From contig NC_089315.1 of NCBI RefSeq assembly GCF_036669915.1, positions 31,196,131-31,260,130 on the forward strand: DNA of 64,000 nucleotides. Direction: 5' to 3'. Below, piece after piece: positions 23,601 to 33,559 of this stretch. The position numbers and the translations under genes are program-made. How positions within the stretch are numbered: position 1 is the stretch's first letter; the number at the start of each line of letters is the position of its first letter. This DNA comes from Pocillopora verrucosa (lineage: Eukaryota > Cnidaria > Anthozoa > Scleractinia > Pocilloporidae). The notes below the pieces were generated by a model, which was not told where the DNA came from, did not search any database, and saw only the letters and a list, made by a program, of their open reading frames with translations.

Positions 23601-24704
23601 ATTTAAGTCTGGATATTTTCACAGAAATAATGTAGAAAACATACCTGTGGTGTTAGCAGGAGATTTTAATGGCTGCCCAGAAGATGAGGTGTATGGCTTT
23701 GTGATTGAAAATGGTTTTGTGTCATCATACAAAACTGTGCACTGCAGAGAACCTCGTGTAACACACAGACTTTATAGCGGTGAAGAGATACTTGTAGATT
23801 ATATATTTTACAGGTGAGAGTTCACATTTTAAGATTTTAGTTTAAAGGTCAGAGTGTGCCCAACAAATTTTAATTACATCACTAGAAAAGCTTCGCTGTG
23901 GTTAAGTTCTGAAATTAGAATGACAAGGCTTTTAATGATGGCCTTGTTTTGATTATAACATTGAAAATGATACATGGCCTTTTACATTAAGTGAAATTGT
24001 TAGCACGTGTATTTTGAAACTCTTCAGCTACTTTTTTATTTATTTGCATTGAAAGATGAGTTGTGTCAGTGAGATGACAGAAGCAAACTGTCAGACCTGA
24101 CTCTATCCACTAAATTGTTTTTCTTCACATTCATTTTCTTTGTTTTTTGCAGAAATCCACCTCAATCTCAACTTGTTCCTATAAAATCCATAGTGTTGCC
24201 GGCAGAATTCACTGATGAAGTAATGTTTACTTTGCTACTATTCAGGGCTTTGTTAACCTTTTAGTTTTTAATTATTATGATACCACAGGAGTTGGTAGTG
24301 AGAAAAGTTTAATTAAAATACATGTAAACACAATATATGGCCGGCCTACCTACCTGTAGTTCCCAAACAAATAACGTGAAGTTCATTTTGTCTGTAGAGT
24401 AACTGATTGTGAAATCAAATGATCAAAGGATATGTAAAGCTGATACTAGTTTCTGCTTTGGGGTTCTCTGATCGAGTTAGTATAATGAAGGTTCGATTGA
24501 CATTTCAGCTGCTGATGTACATTACTTACAAAGATCCTCTTTCTTTGTTGATAGGAGTGGCCCAAGGAGTTCACTTTGTCTGATCACAGGATGATAATGA
24601 CGGAATTTGAGCTTGAGACTAAACAGGATAATCAACCTGATAGTCAGAAGAGCAGTGAGCAGTTGGATCAAAAAGTGATGTGTCATGACTATGACAGAGT
24701 TTAA
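20601..24704 (+). CDS. Endonuclease/exonuclease/phosphatase-fold protein
   Basis: Complete nine-exon gene: 20601-20680, 22054-22224, 22671-22745, 22968-23055, 23193-23255, 23465-23511, 23625-23813, 24153-24219, 24555-24704; 930 nt, 309 residues. The DNase I-like (EEP) catalytic set is intact: ATFNVLAP near residue 14, ICLQEFW with E65, THLTY, GDFNG with D188 and N190, DYIF with D233, and the terminal SDH (D270-H271). These residues coordinate a divalent metal and hydrolyse a phosphodiester bond; the substrate cannot be read from sequence. The overall pattern is closest, from memory, to the poorly characterised plant At1g02270-type EEP group, without the LRR domain of CCR4. There is no signal peptide or membrane span, so a cytosolic or nuclear enzyme is likely. 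Intron 1 carries transposon remnants. Confidence 0.85.
20764..21846. mobile_element. Element with ~200-bp terminal inverted repeats
   Basis: The segment 20764-20973 is closely matched by the reverse complement of 21636-21846 over about 200 bp, with small gaps, by eye about three quarters identical. Conserved blocks include TATTGTTGACAT, AAATAAAGCT, TTGCATATC and GTTTGAAGTGTCTTTTT. The interior holds a decayed LINE reverse-transcriptase C-terminus. It lies in intron 1 of the EEP gene. Long arms without a transposase suggest a non-autonomous or foldback DNA element. Confidence 0.7.
20972..21484 (+). pseudogene. LINE reverse-transcriptase C-terminal remnant
   Basis: Two adjoining frames, 20972-21259 and 21275-21484, read as the C-terminal part of a non-LTR retrotransposon ORF2: RIAFYNGLVLPHLDYADTVWG, then YNTRNGYLPRLPK. 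A stop and a frame change separate them and everything upstream (endonuclease, catalytic RT core) is missing. It sits between the long inverted repeats. Confidence 0.75.
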
Positions 24705-26176
24705 GGATTAGAGGGTCTAAAAATTCAATTTGTCTTTCAGCCAATTGGTCGAACTGTGAGACAGTCAGACTGATTGGCAGTCAGACAGTCGGACACTACG
24801 ATGCCTGCATTTACGCAGAATTTGTTTTTTTAGTGTAGTGTGCTGCAAGCACTTTGCTCTTGAGGATTCCCAGACCCAGTAACCTTAGCGTGCTATTCAA
24901 ATGGGAATAATAATGTTACGTTAGTACGACACCGCGTTTCAAACTGTAAATTTCACACATCTTATAATAGTATTGTAAATAAAATGCAGCCGTTTGTAGT
25001 CAACACGCGATCGTAATGATTTATCTGTTGTCTAATCAGCTCCCGCTTTTTCCTATAATCTAATGTACCTCCGGTACATATGACTCAAAAGTAGTTTGCT
25101 GCACCATTTAGCAAATAATAATAAGGATGAAAACTTTTTATGTAGCACCAATAAGTAGCACGTTACTTAAGAGTGGTTTTAATTGGAACATTTCTTTTGA
25201 AATAGGGTGTCCGGAAATAAGTTAGTTTTTATGAAGGTTGAAGATATAGATTATATATTTTATTTCGTGAGATCAAGTTGCGTTCGTTTGTTTAGTTTGT
25301 CAAATAAGCTAGCGTTGGTCAGATATGTTCTTCTTAAAGCTAACTAATTCTATTTATTTACACAGTTGTTTTCCATGGCTGTTTGTCTTGAAGGGGAGAA
25401 TTGTCGCTTCAATTGCCAGCATGCAATAACTTTTGACGGCAGGAAATAATCTGAAAGTCATGGATTATACTCGATGTCTTTATGGAAATATCAACAGGAA
25501 ATAAGTACAATGCGTATATGTGCGCATCTATATCGGCTCATAGTTGTGCATTATTCTTAAGCTGATAGCGTAATACGAAAAAAATTGCGGGTACCCCATT
25601 TCTTTCAAGAAAAGATTTGTACTGGAGATGTCTTTGAGATTTTTGTTAATTTTAAACTGCGTTCTCAATTTCAACACTTCCCGAAGAGAATTATACCATG
25701 TTGGACTTAGAAAACCACTTTGAGCTTACAGCAGCCACCCTTTGGTCTCTTTATTCATTGATTCAAGGGCCCAAGGCATAGCTTGAACTACAACTTAGAG
25801 GTGGCCAAAACCTCTCTCTCATCCCTTTTCTGACAAATCTTTTTGTTTTCAAAGGTTACCGAGGTAACGATTGGTCCGACATCAGTTGTTATAATCACTG
25901 TTTCAGCTTTATTAAAAAAGAGAGAAATTTTAATTTTCTAACTGTCGGACGCTTAAAGCTGATAAATAAATGTGTATCATGAGAGAAAAGAAAATCACAC
26001 CCAGCAAACATAATAATGACTACTCGAACGGTTTCAATAACCGCTGCTTCAAATATAACGTTATAGGAGCTTTTGTTCGTTTAAAACTTTAAATTAAGGT
26101 ACCGCCTGGTAAAAACTATTCATTTTATTTTGACTGAAATCTTGTTCACTTCTGTTATCGTGATTTCGACTACGAA
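24705..26176. other. Intergenic region, EEP gene to class A GPCR
   Basis: Holds the EEP 3' UTR (AATAAA at 24978) and presumably the GPCR promoter. No further exon, RNA gene or clear repeat was recognised. Confidence 0.5.
24978..24983 (+). terminator. Polyadenylation signal of the EEP gene
   Basis: Canonical AATAAA 274 bp after the stop codon of the EEP gene, on the coding strand. Confidence 0.6.
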
Positions 26177-27145
26177 ATGGAGATTTCAAAGATTTTAAAG
26201 TTGGTTAACGCCATCTTAATTCTGACTCTAACGTTCACTAGTACAACTGGTAACGTTATGATCTTAGCGGCGATATGGAAAACTCCCAGCCTACAAACTG
26301 TCACCAACGTGATGGTGTTCAGCCTGGCCCTGTCCGACCTGGGAATTGGTGTGCTTTCACAACCTCAGGGATTTCTCTTATTTTCAGGACTTGTTCATTA
26401 CGAAGGAGCATGGATGGCGTTGCTTCAGGTTTTATCTGTTTCCCTCACAATCATTTCATTACTAACAATAACAGCGATCAGCGTAGAGAAGTACCTGGCT
26501 CTAACGCTTCATCTACGATATTGTGAATTAGTTACCACCAAACGAGTGATTTGCATTCTTGTTGTCATCTGGTTGTCCTCAATTGCGGCTGCTTCTACGT
26601 TAAGGTTGCACGATATACTGTTTTACAAGATGGCTTCTCCAGCGGTTTTAGTTTGTTTGGTTTCAAATATCTTGATATACCAAAAACTGTATCGTACCTG
26701 CCGATTGCATCATCTAAGGATACGTCATCAAGTTGTACAGCTGCATGATCAACACATCCATCAAACAGCCATTGCAGATGCTCGGTTCCGAAAATCTGCT
26801 AAAACTATATTTTTTATTTTATTTTTCATGATAATATGTTATTTACCTTTCTGTTTTTACACTGTGGCTCTTAGAATAATCATGAACGATGACGTCGAGA
26901 ATCTTCCTCGTTATCCAATGCTTCTGACAGTATACCCCTTCACTTGGACAATGGTTTTTTTAAATTCCACAATTAATCCAGCCTTACTGTACTTCCAACT
27001 TAGTGAGTTTCGCATAGCTGTCAGAACACTTTTGAGGAAACTTTGTAGGTGTAGAAAACATAGGATAAGTTCGGGATCCATGAGACCTCCTGATGTGAAA
27101 CATCAAATTTCTTTGCGTTTAACATTTCGATTCACTAAAACATAA
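26177..27145 (+). CDS. Class A GPCR, melanocortin/adenosine (MECA)-like
   Basis: Intronless 322-residue seven-helix receptor of the plasma membrane. TM1 carries GN (G25-N26), TM2 LALSD, TM3 ends in EKY (104-106) instead of DRY, the second loop has LRY as in MECA receptors, TM6 CYLPF (221-225) and TM7 NPALLYF (267-273), one residue longer than NPxxY. The N-terminus before TM1 is about ten residues. The usual TM3 cysteine is absent (EGAWMALLQ), as is an obvious loop-2 partner, which also occurs in melanocortin receptors. A cysteine cluster after TM7 (LCRCR) is a possible palmitoylation site. Ligand and G-protein coupling cannot be assigned; orthology to a vertebrate receptor is not implied, because cnidarians have large lineage-specific expansions. 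Confidence 0.85.
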   Translation: MEISKILKLVNAILILTLTFTSTTGNVMILAAIWKTPSLQTVTNVMVFSLALSDLGIGVLSQPQGFLLFSGLVHYEGAWMALLQVLSVSLTIISLLTITAISVEKYLALTLHLRYCELVTTKRVICILVVIWLSSIAAASTLRLHDILFYKMASPAVLVCLVSNILIYQKLYRTCRLHHLRIRHQVVQLHDQHIHQTAIADARFRKSAKTIFFILFFMIICYLPFCFYTVALRIIMNDDVENLPRYPMLLTVYPFTWTMVFLNSTINPALLYFQLSEFRIAVRTLLRKLCRCRKHRISSGSMRPPDVKHQISLRLTFRFTKT

Positions 27146-27563
27146 AAAAGGAAACTTTTTCTGCGCAATACATTCAAAGGGAAAGAGTCAGTCTGAGTTG
27201 TTCAGACTCACAAAGAGTCAAGACGATACGAAAATGAGATTTATTAACATTTAAAGTAGATATGAATTCTCGCTTCCGTATTTGTCGCAAAAATCATTTC
27301 TTTTAGGGAACGTGGTCCATGGATATTATTAGGTCGCAAATGAGTGTTTTTTTTCCCAAAGTTTTTCTATTACTTTCACGGGCCAATCAAGTTCCACCAG
27401 GGATTAATTTGAAACTCAAAGAGAAAATTGGAAAAGACCCAGAAGCTGCACTGAGTCATCTGCATGTTTTTGTGTAAAAAGAAATCAGAACAATAGTCGA
27501 TGTACATATTTATGTAATGTACACAGGGTCTTAAGCGCTACGTGACGCATGCAGAAAATTAAG

Positions 27564-28045
27564 GTTTACGGAGCCCAGTTGGTGCTATCTCGTATTTCTC
27601 ATCAACTTTTTTTTCATCAATTCAACTTTATTTTTCATCACCTCAGTTTTTCCCGGTACGACTTCAACTTTCCGGCACGATTTCAACTTTCCTTCTCGAC
27701 TTTAACTTTTTCGCACGACTTCAACTTTCCGGCACGACTTCAACTATCCAGCACGACTGTAACTTTCCGGCACGATGTTAATTTTCCGACAGTGTTACAG
27801 TAGGTAAATTACGATCGGCCGGCGGTGATCCGCCGCGTTGATTCTTGAGTTGAGTGTTCTGGTGGAAAAAGTTGAAGGTCGTGCCATGAAAAAATTGGTG
27901 CCAGAAAAATCGTACCGGAAAATTAATGTCGTGCCAGAAAATTAAAGTCGTGCAGCAAAGTTGAAGTCAATCAGGATATTTGAAGTCATGCAGGAAAGTT
28001 GAAGTTGATGAGAAATACGAGATGGCACTAACTGGGCTCCGTAAA
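27564..28045. mobile_element. Foldback element with ~19-bp repeat arms
   Basis: The outer ends are inverted copies: GGAGCCCAGTTGGTGC at about 27569 versus its inverse near 28025-28041, and the adjoining TCTCGTATTTCTCATCAACTT also recurs inverted. Each arm is built of about six to seven variants of a 19-bp unit resembling TTCAACTTTCCGGCACGAC (left arm 27650-27790) and its complement (right arm 27870-28010). The spacer (~27795-27865) is GC-richer. No transposase is present. The structure suits a foldback or MITE-class DNA transposon. Confidence 0.8.
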
Positions 28046-28272
28046 GGTTGTCTTTTGTTGATTCACGTTTCATCAAAGAAGAATAAAAGACATGAATCAA
28101 GAATCAATAATTCGCGAGGAAATGTGCAGTTTTACTTGGGAGCGCCAAAATATGACATTTCTATTTGCTGGATGCTACGTTAAGTGAAACTGCAGAGAAT
28201 CTAGTTTAACTATTAGAACAGGACTCATCCGATGGAACACCCTGATTACAGTTCACTTATCCCGTTTATTTT

Positions 28273-28706
28273 TTATGTAACATATAACAACCAACCAATC
28301 ATTTCCAATTTGCCTAAAGAACAACAGAGTACATCAGTGTTAATGGATAGCACGCGCACGAGCTGACAGCAATTAGGCAAACAACCACGAATCTTGGTCT
28401 TTTGTTTGTTGAAGAGAATCATAAGTAACGTGATACAAAACTCCAAAGATTCAGTTGCTGTCAGAACAGACATTGCCACAAACAGACCCAACTGACCGCC
28501 AATGTCAGATACGAGGCTGCTCAACTAAAAAGGATAAAATTGAACACACTCATTAAGATAAATACTGAGGGAATTTGATTTGTGATCAATTGGCGTCACT
28601 GTTATAAATTTGGGCGAGCTCCGTACGTACCGTATATCCTTGTTTCTGTATGATATGCTCGCGAGTCATAGATGAGTAATGAACATCCATTCGAATAAGG
28701 TTTTTC
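28273..28706 (-). pseudogene. DEG/ENaC channel, orphan terminal exons
   Basis: Two minus-strand exons, 28631-28706 and 28273-28524, join in phase and encode the C-terminal end of an acid-sensing/epithelial sodium channel-type subunit. The first carries the pre-TM2 strand (MDVHYSSMTREHIIQKQGYT). The second has LVSDIGGQLGLFVAMSVLTA, the TM2 entry and selectivity region with AMS where many members have GxS, then ATESLEFC, a 50-residue tail and a TAA stop. No upstream exons (TM1, cysteine-rich ectodomain) were found within several kilobases, and a broken GPCR lies there on the other strand. I therefore call it a truncated copy; a gene with very distant 5' exons is the alternative. Confidence 0.6.
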
Positions 28707-29373
28707 CTGATGGGTGGAAAAAATGAATTTATTTGATGCTGTGAAGAGGCAAATACAAGGATTTGATCCCATGATATATATTGATAAAGTATCAAACTTT
28801 TATGTATTCCTGTATCTTTTATTACTTCAATGCGTATGCTTGTTTAAAACACTCCACACTTGGCAGTGTCTCAATTGTTTTTTGTTTGTTTGTTTGTTTT
28901 TTTTAATAATACTTGAATAAAGATTTTAAAGTTCCTCTGACCTTGTTATTTGACAATCCTTTAATAAGTGAACCTGACTGAAACTTGTTTGTGAAATTTA
29001 TTTCATTAGTAGAATAGATATTGAAATAGAAAACCTACAGAAGCAGCAAAACTGAGAAACGGATGATTAAAATGAATGGACTCTTAACCCGGTGAAAAGT
29101 GTCCCGCTTTCACATCATTTTAGATCGAATAACTGTAAGGACATACAAGGTATTCCATTTTAATTTTCAAACCATTCTTCACTTTTCCTTTAAATGCTCT
29201 GTCACTCTGCAGGAAATAGTTTTTTCGAAGCAGAAATAGCATTAGTGAGTGTTTGGTGATCTCGCGGCGTTGACTTAGACCAATAATTAGTTTTTTTATG
29301 AGGAAATATTAAAGGCCTTCCTTTCTTGATTAATCTCAAATTAATAATTAAAGACTCATTGCAAGTAGCTTGA

Positions 29374-30400
29374 TTGCTCCAAGTTGTGAACATTCCGGCT
29401 ATAAGCCCGTCAGCAAGAAGTGCCGAACTCAGCTGGTCTTTCTATAAAAAGTTCTTACGAACAGTTTTGGCGAATGGTTTTCAAGCAAGGGCTATGGCGG
29501 ATCTTATCGAATATTTCCATTGGAACTACGGCATTGATAGCAACGGAACATTCTTACGGACTGCATGCTGTCTGTCTATTCAACATCAGACGTTCTGCAT
29601 TGGACAAGTGGAATACATAACACCGACTAACTACGAAAGAAGGCTAAAAACTGTAGTCGAAAGACTGAAACGGGCAGTTCACAGCTCTTGTTTTTATTCG
29701 CCATCGCCATACTCCATTTGCAAAAGCTGCTAATCGTCAATTAAGTTTTATTTCGCTGTCCAGCATTGTATCTGCCACGTTTTGGCATTGTCACTAAGTG
29801 TGTCCATTCTGTTGGTAAAGACAATGAAACCAACCAAAGCTTTTCAAATTACTTCTGCTGCAAACTGTTTGAAGAAGATATGTCTGAGCACAAGTGGCCA
29901 GGTTATGTCGCTATTTTTATTAACCCTGGCTGAAGTTCTTATGGCGATAATTTGGGCAGAAGTTGATTCTCCTTCTACGAAAGAATTTGTTATAATTACT
30001 TGCAGTCCTTAACAAGGAATTATTGGACTTTCATTGAAACTTTCTATGCTGACATATTCGATCTTTATAATCTCGTGTTTGTGCCTTCTACGCTTTTAAA
30101 GCTCGCACCCTTCCAGAGAACTTCAACGACGCTCGTTATACTGACTTTGCGACTTATGTTCTTCTTCTTTCGTGGATTGCATTCTTTCCTGTACAAACTT
30201 CCTTAGGGGGGTGGTACGTGGTGGTACGTGGCTGTGGTATCATGCACCATAGCTCTTGTGACCTCGTATGGTTTGCTGACGTGCATGTTTGCGCCAGAAA
30301 TGTATTTTATATTTGGTAAACCGGAACAGAACACAAAAGAATTTCTTGGAAACGAGCCTAGGACAGCGAACGATATTGTGCCCGCGGGCCGATTTTGAAT
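29374..30400 (+). pseudogene. Class C GPCR pseudogene (CaSR-like)
   Basis: A decayed relative of the intact receptor at 37199-39865. 29374-29660 matches the ligand-binding lobe (VVNIPAIS, then ARAMADLIEYFHW). 29782-30005 matches TM3-TM5, ending IITCSP. 30090-30380, in another frame, matches the third loop to TM7 (TLPENFNDARY, TSYGLLTCMFAPE). The cysteine-rich linker and TM1-TM2 are missing and frames break at least twice, so no functional product is possible. Confidence 0.85.
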
Positions 30401-31326
30401 ACATTTTGAAGATGTGATAAACAGCAAAAAGATATCAGTCTTACAGAACCGCTCTGCAATATTTAATTCGCTTTAGTTTAGCCATGATCCTGTCATTGTT
30501 GTGATATGACACTAAATCGTAGGGTAGGAACCCACAGACACGCCCAAGAAAGGATTGCTGAAAGTTTGCTATACAAATTGCCCTCTGATCACAAAGGTCG
30601 GCCTCTCTATCGGTAAATCATTTACAATCTTACTGGGGTAGTTTACAGAAACGTTCATTCATGTAGCATTTTATTTCTAGTCCAGTCCCTTAAAAGTAGA
30701 GTCACCCTCTCTATGGTTTCTTCAAGAAGTATTTTGCCTTTTGAATCACCTATTCATATCTTTGTTTGGCCAAAAGTCATTATGCTATGTGATTCCAATT
30801 TTCGGCGTTGCTTAGCGTGTTAAAATATTTAAGTATAACGATATTCAACTCCCTTATTCGCACATGAGTGAATGTTTTAGTTAAGTCTAAGTCCTTCCTG
30901 AGCCAAAGTTTGTTTTAAGTTGCCTCCACTGCAAACAGACTATTCGCGAACAGAATGTATTCAGTTTTACACTGGAAATATATCCTTAAGAGATAGATAA
31001 TTTGTGAAATTGGCGTTTACGGTTCTCTAAGTTCCAGGCGAGAAAACCTATTCACATAGTTAAAAACGCTAAAAGGGGTTACAGGTAGAATAGCAGGTAG
31101 TGAAAAAGGTTTTCCTTTCATTGCACAACCTAAACGACCTTTTTACAATAAATATTTGACATGAGTCGAGCTTGTGGCTTGACCGGGCCATTGTTGAATT
31201 AATAATCAAGACAAATTGAATACAGCTGTGGCTGCTACTGAAACGACTCGGCTTTCAACCAAACCTCAATGCATGTTTATTTGAACTGAAAACTGCAAGT
31301 CATTTGAATCCGAAATTCATCACAAA
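30401..31326. other. Intergenic region before nuclear receptor
   Basis: No coding potential or repeat recognised; must include the promoter and 5' UTR of the nuclear receptor gene. Confidence 0.5.
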
Positions 31327-33559
31327 ATGACCGCATGTACTGACACCAACACCATAACAGAACTTTCAAAAATAAAAACAGAAGCAGATAAACTGGACTG
31401 CGCTGTTTGTGGAGACAAGTCGACCGGGAAACACTATGGAGTCAGCACATGCGAAGGTTGTAAAAGTTTTTTCAAGCGCACTGTCCGAAACAGTACATCA
31501 TACACTTGCCGTGGAAATAACAACTGTACAGTGGATAGAGACAATCGAAGTCGCTGTCCATCTTGCCGATTTCAAAAGTGCCTCAGCACTGGGATGAAGA
31601 AAGAAGGTAACCGTATGTTTTTGTTATTCATATTCATAATCTTTGTGTTTAACATAATATTCTTTGTTTTAAAAAAAGGCTTTCGATGCTTGGTTTCTCA
31701 GATCTGTAATCTGTTTGTAATTTCTTTCATTTTTTTTTTTCGATTTTGCTTTACGTTTGACGGAGCTTTCCATTGTTAATTACTAATTGACTATCATACC
31801 AACTAATACTAACCCAAAACAAAATCTCGAAGGTTTTTGTGAAATTTCAAATCTCTGAACTGTTTATTCTTTTAAACAATGAATCGAACTCCAAACTTTT
31901 TGTATTCAATTTAAAAGTTAAAGAATAATAACAAAAACAGCCTATTCATATTTCCATGGATCATCAACAGTTTTGTTTCGTTTGCATCAATAATCACTTG
32001 AATGTCCAAATATAGTTACAAATAGATTTTCTTTTGGTAGTATTAAATGAGTTTTTTTTTTTATTAATTCTTCCATCGCATAATTTTAAGGCACTGCTTT
32101 CAATTAGTACAACTGATTCAATTTTTTGTACAATAACCTCTTGATCCACAGCATTTAACAGCACCATGACCTCGCTTTGACCCGATCAATTTTCGTCGTG
32201 TCATCAAAACCTGTCAACCAATCAGATAGTAGTCATTGGCAGATAATTGTTAGAAGGATCTCTTGTTACTTGAATTTAATTTCCCTCAGCTTTTGACCTT
32301 CATGAGAACACCCGAGTTACCACAAACGAATCAGCGACAGAAATTTTACCTCTCAAATTCTTATGGGTTACGAATTTCTTTTAGCCAGATACAAACCCTA
32401 AATTAGTAAATGTAATTTGTTCATTTGTGCAGCAGTACAAACAACCAAGCTACCCGCTTTTTCTGGTTTCTCCTTCCCGTATTTTGGAGATCCCAATGGG
32501 CTTTACGCACCGGGGCTTTTACCATTTACATTCCTTCAACCTGCGCTGTCCAATCCGGGGAATATTCACATGGGAATGTTCCCACAACCACAGGGAACTT
32601 CTGAAGTCGTTTATGAGTTAGCCGCCCATGTGCTCTTCTCTGTGGTGGACTGGGCACGAAAGCTGCCAACATTTAATAACCTGGTAGAGAGCGATCAAAT
32701 CACGCTGCTTAAAATGGCGTGGAGCGACCTGTACGTACTAGAGAGTGCCCGCAGTCCAATTCACCTGTATATGCAGCAGTTGTACGCCACAGCGAACATG
32801 CAGGCCAGGCAAGTGTCCATGGAGAATATCCTTAAGCGGATGGAGCATGCCCGCTTGTTTCAGGACCAGATGGAGAAAGTCCGCTCGCTTGGAATGGATC
32901 TGACAGAACATTTTCACATAAAGTGCATCGTCTTGTTCAGAACGGGTGAGGAAGTTTAAATTTTTCTTCAGTTGGTTGATATAGTTTCCTTGGACTACAT
33001 TGCATTGCATTCCTAGGGTACACTGATGTAAAACGTTGACACAACTAAGCAACAAACGAAAGTTTCCTCATCTCACCATTGGAACTCTTCTTACGAGCCC
33101 TTTTTTTTACTGCTGTAGGCAGCAGCGAAGATTCTACTGGATAACGAAGTGTGGAACTATGATGAAAAAAGACCTCATGTATTAGTGTGGCAATTTAAGT
33201 AACCGTTTTAAGATTCTCTTCTCAAATCACTCATTATGACTCGTGAGCTTATTAAGCAATTTTTACCCAATGTCTCCTTAGACGGTTCACCAATTACACA
33301 GCCCCAGCAGATTGAGATCCTCCAAGATACCTCCCAGAGTTCTCTGGAGCAGTACATCAGAACCCAATACTCCAGTCAACCCACTCGCTTTGGCAAGCTA
33401 TTGCTCATGTTGTCATCTCTGAGGAAAATTGAGCCCACAGTTATTGAACAGCTGTTTTTCGCCGATGTTTTGCGCGGAGCATCGATGGGAGACGTTCTCA
33501 AGAAGATGCTAACCAGCAACTCGACAGCACCGATTGTTCATGGTTCCTTGATGGCATGA
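31327..33559 (+). CDS. Nuclear receptor, NR2F/COUP-TF-like
   Basis: Three exons, 31327-31606, 32433-32945 and 33282-33559, total 1,071 nt, 356 residues. The DNA-binding domain has two C4 zinc fingers, the first starting at C25/C28 with P-box CEGCKS (42-47), the second CRGNNNC...CPSCRFQKC. The ligand-binding domain shows the family core: [55 protein letters not shown] and VIEQLFF. The order and wording are those of NR2 receptors, closest to COUP-TF. It would act in the nucleus binding direct repeats of AGGTCA-like half sites, alone or as a heterodimer. The hinge is short and the N-terminus is only 24 residues. An apparent extra exon at 33118 would introduce a stop and is not used. Assignment within NR2 is tentative. 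Confidence 0.88.

Noticed and set aside
33118..33220. Possible extra exon in the nuclear receptor gene
   Set aside because: Either acceptor leads to an in-frame stop, while joining 32945 to 33282 restores the COUP-TF-like order in phase.
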